Counted from the first letter of the stretch, positions 1 through 7,968 are shown. The stretch is 36,190 nucleotides of DNA from UBA4615 sp044371545 (GCA_044371545.1 JBILTM010000023.1:1-36190); one strand, 5' to 3'. Translations and numbers: made by a program. The notes: generated from the sequence alone by a model not told the origin.

Positions 1-851
1 ATCGGCACGGTGAGCACGAGGAGCGCTGCGACCGGCAGCGTCGCGATCGCGGCCGCCGACGGCGCGTGGCCGATCGGCAGCAGCAGCCGCCAGCCGAGCG
101 TCCCCGCGGCCAGCGCGCAGAACGGCAGCACCGCGAGCGCGGGCCGGCGCAGCGCGAGCGCAAGCGCGAACCCGACGGCGAGCCACTCGCCGCCCGCGCG
201 TGCGACGCGCCACGGGTCGAGCAGGCCGCCGCCGAGCGCGAGCCACGACGCCTTCGCGCTCTCGCGGATCACCGAGGTGATCCCGGCGGGCACCCAAGGC
301 GCGGTCTCGGCGAGTGTCCAGGCGAGCAGCGCGACGGTGACCACCGCCGCGAGCCGCCCCTCGCCGCGCCGGCCGGGGACGCCGCGCAGCATCGCGGACC
401 AGACCGGATGCGCGAGCCGCGCGCCGAGCCAGCCGAGTGCGGTGCCCGCGGTGTTCGCGACCACGTCGAACGGCGCCGACGAGCGATTGGCGAGGCACGC
501 CTGCGCGGTCTCCATCGACAGCGACAGCGCGGCCCCCGCGAGCGTCGCGACGGCGCCGGCCGCGAGCGCGGCGGTCGCCCCGGCGCGGCCGCGGGGGCGA
601 CGGGCGAGCCAGGAGAGGCCGAGCGCCGCGCCCAGCAGCAGGTAGGCGAACACGTTGCCGAGGAAGTCGGAGCCGGACAGGCCGTTCCACTCGCTCAGCC
701 AGTTCGCGCGGAACCGCCGGCAGTCGACCCAGCCGTAGCGCGAGAGGCTCGCGTAGAGGATGCCGAGCAGCAGCGCGACGGCGATCGCGTCGACGCGCAG
801 GAAGCGCACGCGCGCGCCGCGCGCATCGGTCCGTGCGTCGGCGCGCGTCAC
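1..851 (-). CDS. VanZ-family membrane protein (3' end beyond window)
   Basis: The gene begins at a GTG that overlaps the TGA of the patatin-like gene (GTGA) and stays open for 283 codons to the left edge, so the C-terminus is missing. The product is strongly hydrophobic. Membrane segments are visible at about residues 21-38, 63-82, 90-112, 128-145, 158-172 and several later. The VanZ signature is present: E114, Q117, R123, D129, N133 and G136 surrounding the motif FDVVANTAGTALG. VanZ-domain proteins are small membrane proteins; the founding member gives low-level teicoplanin resistance by an unknown mechanism, and most homologues have no known role. This one is longer than a bare VanZ domain, with extra helices after residue 150. 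The overlap suggests translational coupling to the lipase-like gene upstream. The family call is firm; the function is unknown. Confidence 0.8.
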   Translation of the reverse strand, partial: MTRADARTDARGARVRFLRVDAIAVALLLGILYASLSRYGWVDCRRFRANWLSEWNGLSGSDFLGNVFAYLLLGAALGLSWLARRPRGRAGATAALAAGAVATLAGAALSLSMETAQACLANRSSAPFDVVANTAGTALGWLGARLAHPVWSAMLRGVPGRRGEGRLAAVVTVALLAWTLAETAPWVPAGITSVIRESAKASWLALGGGLLDPWRVARAGGEWLAVGFALALALRRPALAVLPFCALAAGTLGWRLLLPIGHAPSAAAIATLPVAALLVLTVP

Positions 852-1933
852 CGTGCATCCCCGAGCGGCTCGAGCCGCGCCGGATCGGGCGTGCGCACGA
901 AGCCCGCGAGGTCCTCGACCATCGCCTCGCACTCGGCGATCGCGCGGCGCCAGTCGCGCAGGCGGCCGTCGTGGTCGAGGCCGTGCCGTCGGAAGTCGCC
1001 GCGCTCGGGCAGCCGGCCACCGGGCAGTCGCGCGAGCAGCGCGCGCGAGGGCACGAGGAGCAGCGCGTCGTCGAGCCAGTGGCGCTGCCCGCGCGGGCCG
1101 CGGCGACGCCACGGCAGTGCCTTGTCGAGCCAGCCGGGCGTCAGCCACGGCGTGAAGTGCGGGTACAGCAGCAGCCCGTCGAGCGCGCGCCACTCGACGA
1201 ACAGGTGGTAGTCAACGAGCCCGCCGTCCCAGTACAGGCCGGGCGGCGCGTGCGCCGGGTCGCGCACGCCCTCGGCGAGCAGCGGGATCGTGCCGGAGGC
1301 GAGCAGCGCGTCGACGGCGTTGTCCGCGGCAAGCGGCGCGTGACGCGTCGAGAACGCGTCGTCGGGCCACACCGCGCGCTCGGCGTCGCGCACGTTCAGC
1401 CCGAAGACGACGCGCTGCAGGTGCGCGCCGAGCCGGCGGCGCGACAGCAGGTTCGCGCCCGCGGGCCGCGCGAACGCCGCGCGGGTCTCGCGCTCGGCGA
1501 CCGCGCCGCGGCCGCGCGCGGCGACGACCGCGAGGCCGTGCGTGCGCGCGGCGCCGGCGACGAAGCGGGCCGGCTCGCCGATCGTCGCCTCGACCACCGC
1601 GCGGCAGGTCCGCGCGACGAGCCGCGGCGAAGGCTTCATCGGGTAGCGCTGCAGCTCGAGGTAGGCCTCGCCGAGCCGGCGCGTCGCGGCCGGCCCGTCG
1701 GGGTGCACCGCCGCGGCCATGCGCCATGCGCCGATCGACGCGCCGGCGAGCAGTCGAGCGCGCGGCGCCGACGCGAGCCACTCGCCGAACAGCCACGCGT
1801 CGAGCGGCAGGAACGCCAGTCCCTTCGGGCCGCCGGCTGCGGCGGCGACGCCGGCGATCGCGTCGGCGCGCAGCCCGTCGCGCGCGATCCGCTCGCGGGC
1901 GCGCGGCCCCGCGATCAGGCGCAGCGCCTTCAT
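848..1933 (-). CDS. Patatin-like phospholipase family protein
   Basis: A 361-residue product starting MKALRLIAGP. It has the patatin hallmarks in order: an oxyanion-hole glycine-rich loop AGGPKG at residues 33-38, the nucleophile elbow GASIG with Ser66, and the Asp of the Ser-Asp dyad in WDGG with Asp236. Patatin-like proteins are acyl hydrolases acting on phospholipids or other lipid esters. The natural substrate cannot be deduced here. No signal peptide is visible, so a cytoplasmic or membrane-surface location is likely. The gene lies 46 bases downstream of pth and overlaps the VanZ-like gene by four bases, so the three may share a transcript. I chose this ATG because the sequence upstream of it is arginine-rich and not family-like; no clear Shine-Dalgarno site precedes it. 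Confidence 0.82.
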   Translation of the reverse strand: MKALRLIAGPRARERIARDGLRADAIAGVAAAAGGPKGLAFLPLDAWLFGEWLASAPRARLLAGASIGAWRMAAAVHPDGPAATRRLGEAYLELQRYPMKPSPRLVARTCRAVVEATIGEPARFVAGAARTHGLAVVAARGRGAVAERETRAAFARPAGANLLSRRRLGAHLQRVVFGLNVRDAERAVWPDDAFSTRHAPLAADNAVDALLASGTIPLLAEGVRDPAHAPPGLYWDGGLVDYHLFVEWRALDGLLLYPHFTPWLTPGWLDKALPWRRRGPRGQRHWLDDALLLVPSRALLARLPGGRLPERGDFRRHGLDHDGRLRDWRRAIAECEAMVEDLAGFVRTPDPARLEPLGDAR

Positions 1934-1979
1934 CGGAGGCCGGCCCACCGCGCGCGGCGGCCGGCGGCGACGCGGGAGG

Positions 1980-2576
1980 TCACGTCGTGCGCGGCACCGT
2001 GTGCAGCTGCTGGCCGGCCCGCTCCCACTGGCCGTCCGCAAGCAGCGGCACGATCGCGAGCGCCGCCGGCGTCCGGTCGTCGATCGCCTGCTGCTCGGCG
2101 CGGGACGGCCGCTGCAGCACGAAGTCGACGACCTCGCGCCCCGGGTACAGGTCGCGCGGATGGCCGATGCCGATCCGCAGCCGCCAGTAGTCGGGGCCGC
2201 CCATCGCGGCGGTGATGTCCTTCAGTCCGTTGTGGCCGCCGCTGCCGCCGCCGCGCTTGAGCTTCACCGTGCCGGGCGGCAGGTCGAGCTCGTCGTGCGC
2301 GACCAGGATCTCGCCGACGCCGATCCGGTAGAACTTCGCGAGCGCCGAGACGGACTGCCCGGAGCGGTTCATGTAGGTGCCCGGCTTGAGCAGCCAGACG
2401 TCGGCGCCGCCGACCTTCGCGCGCGCCGCCTCGCCGTGGAACTGGCGCTCGCGGCGCCAGCTGCCGCCGTGCTCGCGCGCGACCGCGTCGACGAACCAGA
2501 AGCCGGCGTTGTGCCGGTCGGACTCGTGCTCGGGGCCCGGGTTGCCGAGCCCGACGATCAGGCGGATCGCGGTCAT
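1980..2576 (-). CDS. pth: Peptidyl-tRNA hydrolase
   Basis: A 198-residue protein of normal bacterial Pth length. It releases peptides from peptidyl-tRNA that drops off ribosomes, recycling the tRNA in the cytoplasm. Visible family motifs are GLGNPG at residues 9-14, RHNAGF with catalytic His22, YMNRSG with Asn70 and HDELDLPPG with Asp95, then KRGGGSGGHNGLK, which binds tRNA. It follows rplY on the same strand, as in many proteobacteria, but a strong GC-rich hairpin and a TACACT element lie between them, so it may have its own promoter. No Shine-Dalgarno sequence is evident before the ATG. Identification is secure. Confidence 0.97.
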   Translation of the reverse strand: MTAIRLIVGLGNPGPEHESDRHNAGFWFVDAVAREHGGSWRRERQFHGEAARAKVGGADVWLLKPGTYMNRSGQSVSALAKFYRIGVGEILVAHDELDLPPGTVKLKRGGGSGGHNGLKDITAAMGGPDYWRLRIGIGHPRDLYPGREVVDFVLQRPSRAEQQAIDDRTPAALAIVPLLADGQWERAGQQLHTVPRTT

Positions 2577-2612
2577 GCGCGCAGGTCGGTGAGGAGGGGG
2601 CGTTGGGGCGCC

Positions 2613-2618
2613 AGTGTA
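2613..2618 (-). promoter_or_regulatory. Putative -10 element for pth
   Basis: TACACT on the minus strand, 37 bases before the pth ATG and downstream of the rplY hairpin. It matches four of six consensus positions (TATAAT). No convincing -35 box is seen at 16-18 bases. A transcript from here would have a leader of about 30 bases. The same hexamer lies upstream of mutM and mlaF in this window. Confidence 0.35.
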
Positions 2619-2644
2619 GGCGAAGCCCGGCGGTCCCCGAAGAC

Positions 2645-2683
2645 GACGGGCCCCCGGGCGGCAGCGCCGCGCGGGGGCCCGTC
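2645..2683 (-). terminator. GC-rich hairpin between rplY and pth
   Basis: A perfect 12-bp inverted repeat (GACGGGCCCCCG at 2645-2656, its complement at 2672-2683) with a 15-base loop that can pair further. It lies just after the rplY stop. The flank downstream on the minus strand (GTCTTCGGGG) has only a weak T tract, so this may be a terminator of the GC-rich type, a pausing or processing element, or mRNA 3'-end protection. Confidence 0.6.
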
Positions 2684-2714
2684 GGGTCGGCGCGCACGGG
2701 GCGCGCCCACCGCC

Positions 2715-3356
2715 TTACTTCTTGTCGTCCTTCTTCGCCGGCGCGGCCTTCGCCGCCGGCGCCGCCGCGGCCGCAGCGGGCTCGTCGGCCGCGTCGCCGC
2801 CGCCCTTGACGGTCGCGACGACCAGCACCGGGTTCTCCTTCGACTGCACCGGCGTCACGCCCTCGGGGAACGTGACGTCGGACAGGTGGATCGGATGACC
2901 GGCCGTCAGGGTCGACAGGTCGACCTCGATGAACTCGGGCAGCGCGCCCGGCAGGCAGGTCACCTCGATATCGGAGAGCACGTGGCTGACGATCGCCGCC
3001 GAGATCTTCACCGCCGGCGAGATCTCCTGGTTCACGTAGTGCAGCGGCACCTTGACGTTGATCTTCTGGTCGGCCGCCACGCGCTGGAAGTCGATGTGCA
3101 TGACCAGCGGCTTGTAGGCGTGCCACTGCACGTCGCGCAGCAGCACCCGCTCGGCCTTGCCGTCGAGCTCCATGTCGAGGATCGACGAATGGAATGCCTC
3201 GACGCGCAGCGAGTGGTAGAGCGGGTTGTGGTCGATCTCGATCGCCGTCGGGGTGGCGGTGCTCCCGTAGACGATGCCGGGCACCTTGCCCGAGCGGCGC
3301 AGACGGCGGCTCGCACCCGAACCCTGCGCGGTACGTGTCGTTGCGACGACTTTCAT
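2715..3356 (-). CDS. rplY: 50S ribosomal protein L25, long (Ctc/TL5-like) form
   Basis: A 213-residue protein. The N-terminal L25 domain (about residues 1-95, which binds 5S rRNA) is followed by the TL5/Ctc C-terminal domain (to about residue 185) and a tail rich in Ala and Lys (residues 186-213). E. coli L25 has only the first domain; the long form is common in betaproteobacteria. I chose the second of two in-frame ATGs: the first, five codons upstream, contains AAGGAG, which sits seven bases before this ATG and makes a good Shine-Dalgarno site. It follows prs on the same strand, 146 bases away. Confidence 0.95.
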   Translation of the reverse strand: MKVVATTRTAQGSGASRRLRRSGKVPGIVYGSTATPTAIEIDHNPLYHSLRVEAFHSSILDMELDGKAERVLLRDVQWHAYKPLVMHIDFQRVAADQKINVKVPLHYVNQEISPAVKISAAIVSHVLSDIEVTCLPGALPEFIEVDLSTLTAGHPIHLSDVTFPEGVTPVQSKENPVLVVATVKGGGDAADEPAAAAAAPAAKAAPAKKDDKK

Positions 3357-3441
3357 CGCGAACTCCTTCACGGTCTGCCCGGACTCCGCGACCAGAGCGC
3401 CGGGCGTTCATCACCCCCGCCCGGAGGCAGGGACCTGGTTC

Positions 3442-3459
3442 GCCCGCCTCTCGGCGGGC
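3442..3459 (-). terminator. Small perfect hairpin between prs and rplY
   Basis: GCCCGCC and GGCGGGC form a 7-bp stem with a 4-base loop, about 45 bases after the prs stop. No T tract follows on the minus strand. It could be a weak terminator or a structured spacer that allows read-through into rplY. Confidence 0.35.
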
Positions 3460-3502
3460 ATCGGGGCGGGCGCGTCGCTCGCGCGGCGCGCCCTTGTTCT
3501 AA

Positions 3503-4489
3503 TCAGTCGTCGACGAACAGCGACGACACCGAGTCGGCGCGGTTGATCCGCAGGATGGTCTCGGCGAGCAGGCCCGCGCAGCTGAGCACGCGGATCTTGC
3601 CGCAGGCCTCGGCGGCCTGCGACAGCGGGATCGAGTCGGTCACGACGAGCTCGTCGAGCGCCGACTGCGAGATGCGCTCGACCGCGTTGCCGGACAGCAC
3701 CGCGTGCGTGCAGTAGGCGAGCACTCGGGTGGCGCCGTGCTCCTTGAGCGCATCGGCGGCCTTGGTCAGCGTGCCGGCCGTGTCGACCATGTCGTCCATG
3801 ATCACGCAGGTGCGCCCGCGGACCTCGCCGATGATGTTCATCACCTCGGAGACGTTGGCCTTCGGGCGGCGCTTGTCGATGATCGCGAGGTCGGTGTCGA
3901 GGCGCTTGGCGAGCGCGCGGGCGCGCACCACGCCACCGACGTCCGGCGACACCACGATGCACTCCGACAGGTTCTGCGTCGCGACGTCGGCGAGCAGCAC
4001 CGGCGCGGCGTAGATGTTGTCGACCGGGATGTCGAAGAAGCCCTGGATCTGGTCGGCGTGCAGGTCCATCGTCAGCACGCGATCGACCCCGGCGACCTCG
4101 AGCATGTTGGCGACGACCTTGGCGCTGATCGCGACACGCGAGGAGCGCACGCGGCGGTCCTGGCGCGCATAGCCGAAGTAGGGGATCGCGGCGGTGATGC
4201 GACCGGCGGACGCGCGCTTCAGCGCGTCGACCATCACCATCAGCTCCATCAGGTTGTCGTTGGTCGGCGCGCAGGTGGACTGCAGCACGAAGACGTCCTT
4301 GCCCCGGACGTTCTCGAGGATCTCGACCATCACCTCGCCGTCGGAGAAGCGACCCACGGTCGCCTTGCCGAGCCGGGTACCGAGTTGCTCGGCGACCGCT
4401 TCCGCGAGCTTCGGGATGGCATTGCCGGTGAACACCATCAGGCCTTCCGGCTTGAGGAGATCAGGTGCGCTGCGGGTCGGCCGGTTCAT
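3503..4489 (-). CDS. prs: Ribose-phosphate pyrophosphokinase (PRPP synthetase)
   Basis: It makes PRPP from ribose 5-phosphate and ATP for purine, pyrimidine, NAD, histidine and tryptophan synthesis. Visible features are the regulatory-flap region GYARQDRR, the ribose 5-phosphate/metal segment MDLHADQIQGFF, the conserved SPDVGGVVRA, and the PRPP loop VIMDDMVDTAGT. The coordinates give 328 residues. A second ATG at 4438 (MVFTGNA, 311 residues) is preceded by GGAAGG at four bases and matches the usual family N-terminus more closely, so the true start may be there. The gene lies just downstream of tRNA-Gln, an arrangement found in many betaproteobacteria. The product also supplies PRPP for HisG, encoded at the other end of the window. 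Confidence 0.96.
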   Translation of the reverse strand: MNRPTRSAPDLLKPEGLMVFTGNAIPKLAEAVAEQLGTRLGKATVGRFSDGEVMVEILENVRGKDVFVLQSTCAPTNDNLMELMVMVDALKRASAGRITAAIPYFGYARQDRRVRSSRVAISAKVVANMLEVAGVDRVLTMDLHADQIQGFFDIPVDNIYAAPVLLADVATQNLSECIVVSPDVGGVVRARALAKRLDTDLAIIDKRRPKANVSEVMNIIGEVRGRTCVIMDDMVDTAGTLTKAADALKEHGATRVLAYCTHAVLSGNAVERISQSALDELVVTDSIPLSQAAEACGKIRVLSCAGLLAETILRINRADSVSSLFVDD

Positions 4490-4512
4490 CGTCGCGGGAC
4501 ACAAAGGGTGGG

Positions 4513-4586
4513 CTGGGGAGGAAGGATTCGAACCTTCGCATGCCGGAATCAAAATCCGGTGCCTTAACCAACTTGGCGACTCCCCA
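4513..4586 (-). tRNA. tRNA-Gln (anticodon TTG)
   Basis: A 74-base cloverleaf on the minus strand. The acceptor stem is TGGGGAG paired with CTCCCCA, with discriminator G. The D arm GCCA...GGC contains the GTTGGTTAA loop. The anticodon stem is CCGGA/TCCGG with loop TTTTGAT, anticodon TTG. The T arm is GAAGG/CCTTC around TTCGAAT. After the discriminator comes CCC rather than CCA, so the CCA end seems not to be encoded. The 5' 23 bases overlap the end of ispE. It lies between ispE and prs. Confidence 0.96.
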
Positions 4587-5451
4587 ACGGGTGTCGGGAC
4601 AGCCCTCGGCAGACCCGGACCATTCCGACCTCGCGGCGCAGGACCCCCCCCGCCATCCGCCCGGCATGGGCCTCGGTGGGGGCGGGGCAGAACACGCACG
4701 CGCCGGAGCCCGACATCCGGGCCCGGGCGGGATCGAGCCCCGCCGCGACGGCGGCTTCCTTCAGGGACGCGAGAGCCGCCGCCACCTCCGGATACCGCTT
4801 GACGACGACCGGCTGCAGGTCGTTTCCGCCCTGCCAGACACGGTCGTCCCGCGAAAGACCCGCGATTCTGAGCGGTTCGGTGTCACGTGTCAAATCGGGG
4901 GCGCCGAACGCCGCGGCGGTCGGCACGGCCACCGGCGGGGTCACGACGACGAACCAGGAAGGGGGCAGGTCGAGGGGCTCCAGGCGCTCGCCGACGCCCG
5001 TCGCGTAGGCGGTGCGGCCGAAGACGAAGAAGGGCACGTCGGCGCCGAGCCGCAGCCCGAGCGCCGCCAGCCGCTCGTCGGGCCAGTCGAGGTCCCACAG
5101 CCGGTTCAGCGCCATCAGCACGGTCGCGGCGTCCGAGCTGCCCCCGCCGAGGCCGCCGCCCATCGGGATCGCCTTGTCCAGCGCGAGGTCGACGCCGAGC
5201 GGGGTGCCGCTCTCGGCCTGCAGCAGCCGAGCGGCGCGCACGACCAGGTCGGCCTCCGGCGGCACGCCGGGCAGCGCCCCCTCGCGCTCGATCCGGCCGT
5301 CGTCGCGCCGGCGCAGGTGCACGCGGTCGCACCAGTCGATCAGCTGGAAGACCGTCTCGAGCTCGTGGTAGCCGTCGGGCCGGCGGCCGGTCACGTGCAG
5401 GAACAGGTTCAGCTTCGCGGGGGCGGGGGCGTTGCGGATCTCGGCGAGCAT
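4564..5451 (-). CDS. ispE: 4-diphosphocytidyl-2-C-methyl-D-erythritol kinase
   Basis: This GHMP kinase phosphorylates CDP-methylerythritol in the non-mevalonate (MEP) isoprenoid pathway. It has 295 residues. The N-terminal APAKLNLFLHV contains the conserved Lys13, the ATP-binding GHMP motif PMGGGLGGGSSDAA lies near residues 95-108, the catalytic Asp is in GADVPFF, and the GHMP C-terminal motif is MSGSGACVF. Start at MLAEIRN, typical for the family. The TAA stop lies in the D-loop of the downstream tRNA-Gln gene, so the last six residues (GSRQVG) are read from tRNA sequence. The total length is normal for IspE. It is preceded by lolB, 60 bases away. Confidence 0.95.
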   Translation of the reverse strand: MLAEIRNAPAPAKLNLFLHVTGRRPDGYHELETVFQLIDWCDRVHLRRRDDGRIEREGALPGVPPEADLVVRAARLLQAESGTPLGVDLALDKAIPMGGGLGGGSSDAATVLMALNRLWDLDWPDERLAALGLRLGADVPFFVFGRTAYATGVGERLEPLDLPPSWFVVVTPPVAVPTAAAFGAPDLTRDTEPLRIAGLSRDDRVWQGGNDLQPVVVKRYPEVAAALASLKEAAVAAGLDPARARMSGSGACVFCPAPTEAHAGRMAGGVLRREVGMVRVCRGLSRHPLGSRQVG

Positions 5452-5455
5452 CGGC

Positions 5456-5494
5456 GCGATGGGTCGGGGCGCAATGGGTCGGGGCGCATCGGGG
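5456..5494. repeat. 15-bp tandem repeat in the lolB-ispE spacer
   Basis: Two 15-base units, GCGATGGGTCGGGGC and GCAATGGGTCGGGGC, differ at one base and are followed by a partial third copy (GCATCGGGG). They fill most of the 60-base gap between lolB and ispE, immediately before the ispE ATG, so the unit may affect ispE translation. It could also be simple slippage duplication. Confidence 0.6.
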
Positions 5495-5511
5495 AAGGGC
5501 GGGCGTCGGTC

Positions 5512-6144
5512 TCAGCGGTCGAGCACCAGCACGACGCGCAGCGTGCCGCCGCCCTGCGGGCGCTGCAGCGCCCAGCGGCGCGGCTCGCGCTCGATCCGCC
5601 AGCCGCTGTCCTGCGCGAGGCTCGGGCGACCCTGCGCGTCGCGCTCGATCACCGTCTCGAAGCGGTCGTCGAGCCACGCGGGCAGCCGCTCGACCGGCAG
5701 CGGCCAGCCGAGCGCGCGCTCGATCAGCGCGTCGAGCGAGGGCGCCTCGAGCCGGCGGCCGTCGGAGAGCGTCAGCGACGACGCGCCGTCGGCGGCGCGG
5801 CGGCCGGTCGCGATCGTCTGGCCGAACGGGGAGGCGACCTCGAGGTCGAGCGTGCGTCCCGTGGCGCTCGGCCGGGAGACGAGCACGAAGCGGCCGGCGC
5901 CGGTGTCCTGGTTCGCGCCGGGCACGGCGGACTGCTGCACGACGGAGAAGCGGCCGGCCCACTCGCGCACGGCCTCGGGGGCGGGCGCGGGCGAGGCGAT
6001 CGGCGCGGGCGGTGCGACCGCGCAGCCGGCGAGCGTCGCGCCCAGCGCGAGGGCCACGACGGCGGCCGGGAAGGCGACCGGGAAGGCGGCAGGGAGGGCG
6101 TCCGGACCGAGCGGGCGCCGCGCGCGCCGCTCAGAGCGCCACAT
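5512..6144 (-). CDS. lolB: Outer-membrane lipoprotein LolB
   Basis: A 210-residue lipoprotein with a long N-terminal region ending in a lipobox TLAGC; Cys41 would be lipidated. LolB receives lipoproteins from the periplasmic carrier LolA and inserts them in the outer membrane. The body shows the LolB pattern: a WAGRFSV strand, LEVASPFGQTIA, a long segment predicted to fold as a half-barrel, the LGWPLPVERLPAWL motif near residues 145-158, and a final strand LRVVLVLDR. The start overlaps the end of the tpr gene by 14 bases, so the two are co-translated. The lolB-ispE-tRNA-prs order supports the call. The signal peptide is unusually long (about 40 residues); a later start is possible but no other ATG precedes the lipobox. 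Confidence 0.9.
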   Translation of the reverse strand: MWRSERRARRPLGPDALPAAFPVAFPAAVVALALGATLAGCAVAPPAPIASPAPAPEAVREWAGRFSVVQQSAVPGANQDTGAGRFVLVSRPSATGRTLDLEVASPFGQTIATGRRAADGASSLTLSDGRRLEAPSLDALIERALGWPLPVERLPAWLDDRFETVIERDAQGRPSLAQDSGWRIEREPRRWALQRPQGGGTLRVVLVLDR

Positions 6145-7948
6145 TCAGCCGGGCCAGCGTCTCGCGCAGCGTGGAGTTGTCGGGCTCGCGGCCGCGTGCC
6201 TCGAGCCACAGCGTGCGCGCCTCGTCGCGCCGGCCCATCGCCCACAGCACCTCGCCGAGGTGCGCGGCGATCTCGACCTCGGGCCGCTTCTCGTAGGCGC
6301 GGCGCAGGTACTCGAGCGCGCGGGGGTAGTCCTTCTGGCGGAACAGGACCCAGCCCATGCTGTCGAGGATGTGCGCGTCGTCCGGCGCCAGCTGCAGCGC
6401 CTTCTCGATCAGCTTCGCGGCTTCGTCGAGGCGGATGTTGCGATCGGCGAACGTGTAGCCGAGCGCGTTGTACGCGTGCGCGTGGTCGGGCCTCAGCTCG
6501 ATCAGCCGGCGCAGCGACTTCTCCATGACCGCGAGCCGGTCGATGCGCTCGGCGGCCATCGCGTGGTCGTAGAGGAGGTCGGGCTGGTCGGGCATCCGCT
6601 CGAGGCCCTGCTCCAGCACGTCGAACGCCTCCTGGTTGCGCTTGGCCTCGCGCAGCAGCTGCGACTCGGCCGACACCATCTGCGCGCGCTCGCGCTGCGT
6701 GGCGACCGGCGCGTCGCGCAGCACCTCGCGCGCCGCCTCGACCTTGCCCTGGCGGCCCATCAGCAGCGCGCGCTTGATCGTCGCCGACGCGAACTCCTCG
6801 CCGCGCGGCACCTTCGAGAGCGACTCGATCGCGGCGTCGAGGCGGCCCGCCTCCTCGTCGATCTGCGCCATGAACAGCAGCGCCGGCGCGTTGTCGCGCG
6901 GCACCGAGCGCGGCAGGTCGAGGTAGCGCTGCAGGTAGCGCTTCGCGTCCTCGGGCTGCTTGCCCTGGTAGGCGAGCTGCGCGAGCGAGAACAGCACCGC
7001 GGGGCTGCCCGGCTGCTGCGCGAGCGTGCGCTCGAGCTGGGCGCGCGCGTCGTCGGAGCGGCCGTCGGCGAGCAGCAGGCGCGCGTATGCATAGCGCGCC
7101 TCGATCGCCATCGGCTGGCGCTGCAGGAAACGCTCGAGCATGTCGAGCGCTTCCTGCTTGCGCCCGGGCAGGCGGTGCGTCGCGCGGGCGGCCGCGACGA
7201 CCGCGTCCTCGTCGTCGGGCGCGAGCCGCATCGCCTCGCCGGCCTCGAGCGCCGAGGCCGCGAAGTCCTCGGCGCCGGCGGCGAACTGCGCACGCGCGAG
7301 CCGCGCGGCCGCGACGTTCAGGTCGGGCGCCGACAGGCGCTGGATCATCTGCCACGCGCCGGCGCGGTCCTGCACGCGCTGCAGCGAGCGCTGCAGCTGC
7401 GTGTACGCCGCGGGCAACGTGCCCTCGGCGCGCGCCTTCGCGAGCCGCTCGGCGAGCACCGGCTCGACGTCCTTCAAGCGCCCCGCACCGAGCCACAGCG
7501 TCTCGAGCATCTGCGCGGCCGCGCGCGACTGCGGCGCGAGCTCGCGCCAGAGCTGCGCCGACTGGACCGCCTCGTCGAGCGCGCGCGCGCCGATCGCGAT
7601 CTCGGTCGCGCGGCGCGCGATCCGCGGGTCGCGCGTCTGGCGCGCGACCGACATGTAGGTCGACCAGGCCGAGCCGGCCTCGCCGCGCTGCGCGGCGAGA
7701 TCCGCGGCGAGCAGCTGGAACAGCAGCTGGGGCGAGAGCTCGACCTCGGGCAGGGGGCCCTCGGTGTCCGCGCCGGCCGCGTCGGCGCGGACGACGGCCG
7801 ACGCTCCGGGACGGGCCGGGGCGGCGGGGCGGGCGGTGTCGGGAACCCCGGCCGAGGCACCCGTGGACGGGACGGACGGCCGCGGCGTCGCGCACCCCGA
7901 CGCGGCGGCCGCGACCACGGCCGCGACCAGCGCGAAAACGGCTTTCAT
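6131..7948 (-). CDS. Tetratricopeptide-repeat lipoprotein
   Basis: A 605-residue protein with a signal peptide and lipobox AASGC (Cys19), then a short Pro/Ala linker and an array of TPR units to the C-terminus. Recognisable TPRs include the segments around HAHAYNALGYTFADRN and DAHILDSMGWVLFRQKDYP, with the W/L-G-Y-A-F-A-P pattern. It is probably anchored in the outer membrane and acts as a protein-interaction scaffold; the partner is unknown. Such TPR lipoproteins upstream of lolB are common in betaproteobacteria. It is the first gene of the lolB-ispE-tRNA-prs run and is divergent from mutM, with 99 bases between. Confidence 0.85.
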   Translation of the reverse strand: MKAVFALVAAVVAAAASGCATPRPSVPSTGASAGVPDTARPAAPARPGASAVVRADAAGADTEGPLPEVELSPQLLFQLLAADLAAQRGEAGSAWSTYMSVARQTRDPRIARRATEIAIGARALDEAVQSAQLWRELAPQSRAAAQMLETLWLGAGRLKDVEPVLAERLAKARAEGTLPAAYTQLQRSLQRVQDRAGAWQMIQRLSAPDLNVAAARLARAQFAAGAEDFAASALEAGEAMRLAPDDEDAVVAAARATHRLPGRKQEALDMLERFLQRQPMAIEARYAYARLLLADGRSDDARAQLERTLAQQPGSPAVLFSLAQLAYQGKQPEDAKRYLQRYLDLPRSVPRDNAPALLFMAQIDEEAGRLDAAIESLSKVPRGEEFASATIKRALLMGRQGKVEAAREVLRDAPVATQRERAQMVSAESQLLREAKRNQEAFDVLEQGLERMPDQPDLLYDHAMAAERIDRLAVMEKSLRRLIELRPDHAHAYNALGYTFADRNIRLDEAAKLIEKALQLAPDDAHILDSMGWVLFRQKDYPRALEYLRRAYEKRPEVEIAAHLGEVLWAMGRRDEARTLWLEARGREPDNSTLRETLARLNVAL

Positions 7949-7968
7949 GGAACGATCTTAGGCTGGAT

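Noticed and set aside
66..2215. Long plus-strand reading frames across 66-1211, 437-2215 and 1719-3716
   Set aside because: They are Arg/Ala/Pro-rich with no family motifs and lie opposite the VanZ, patatin, pth and rplY genes. They result from high GC, which removes stop codons.
4490..4699. Upstream extension of prs
   Set aside because: It would translate the tRNA-Gln gene and part of ispE out of frame. The tRNA cloverleaf is clear, so the extension is a shadow.
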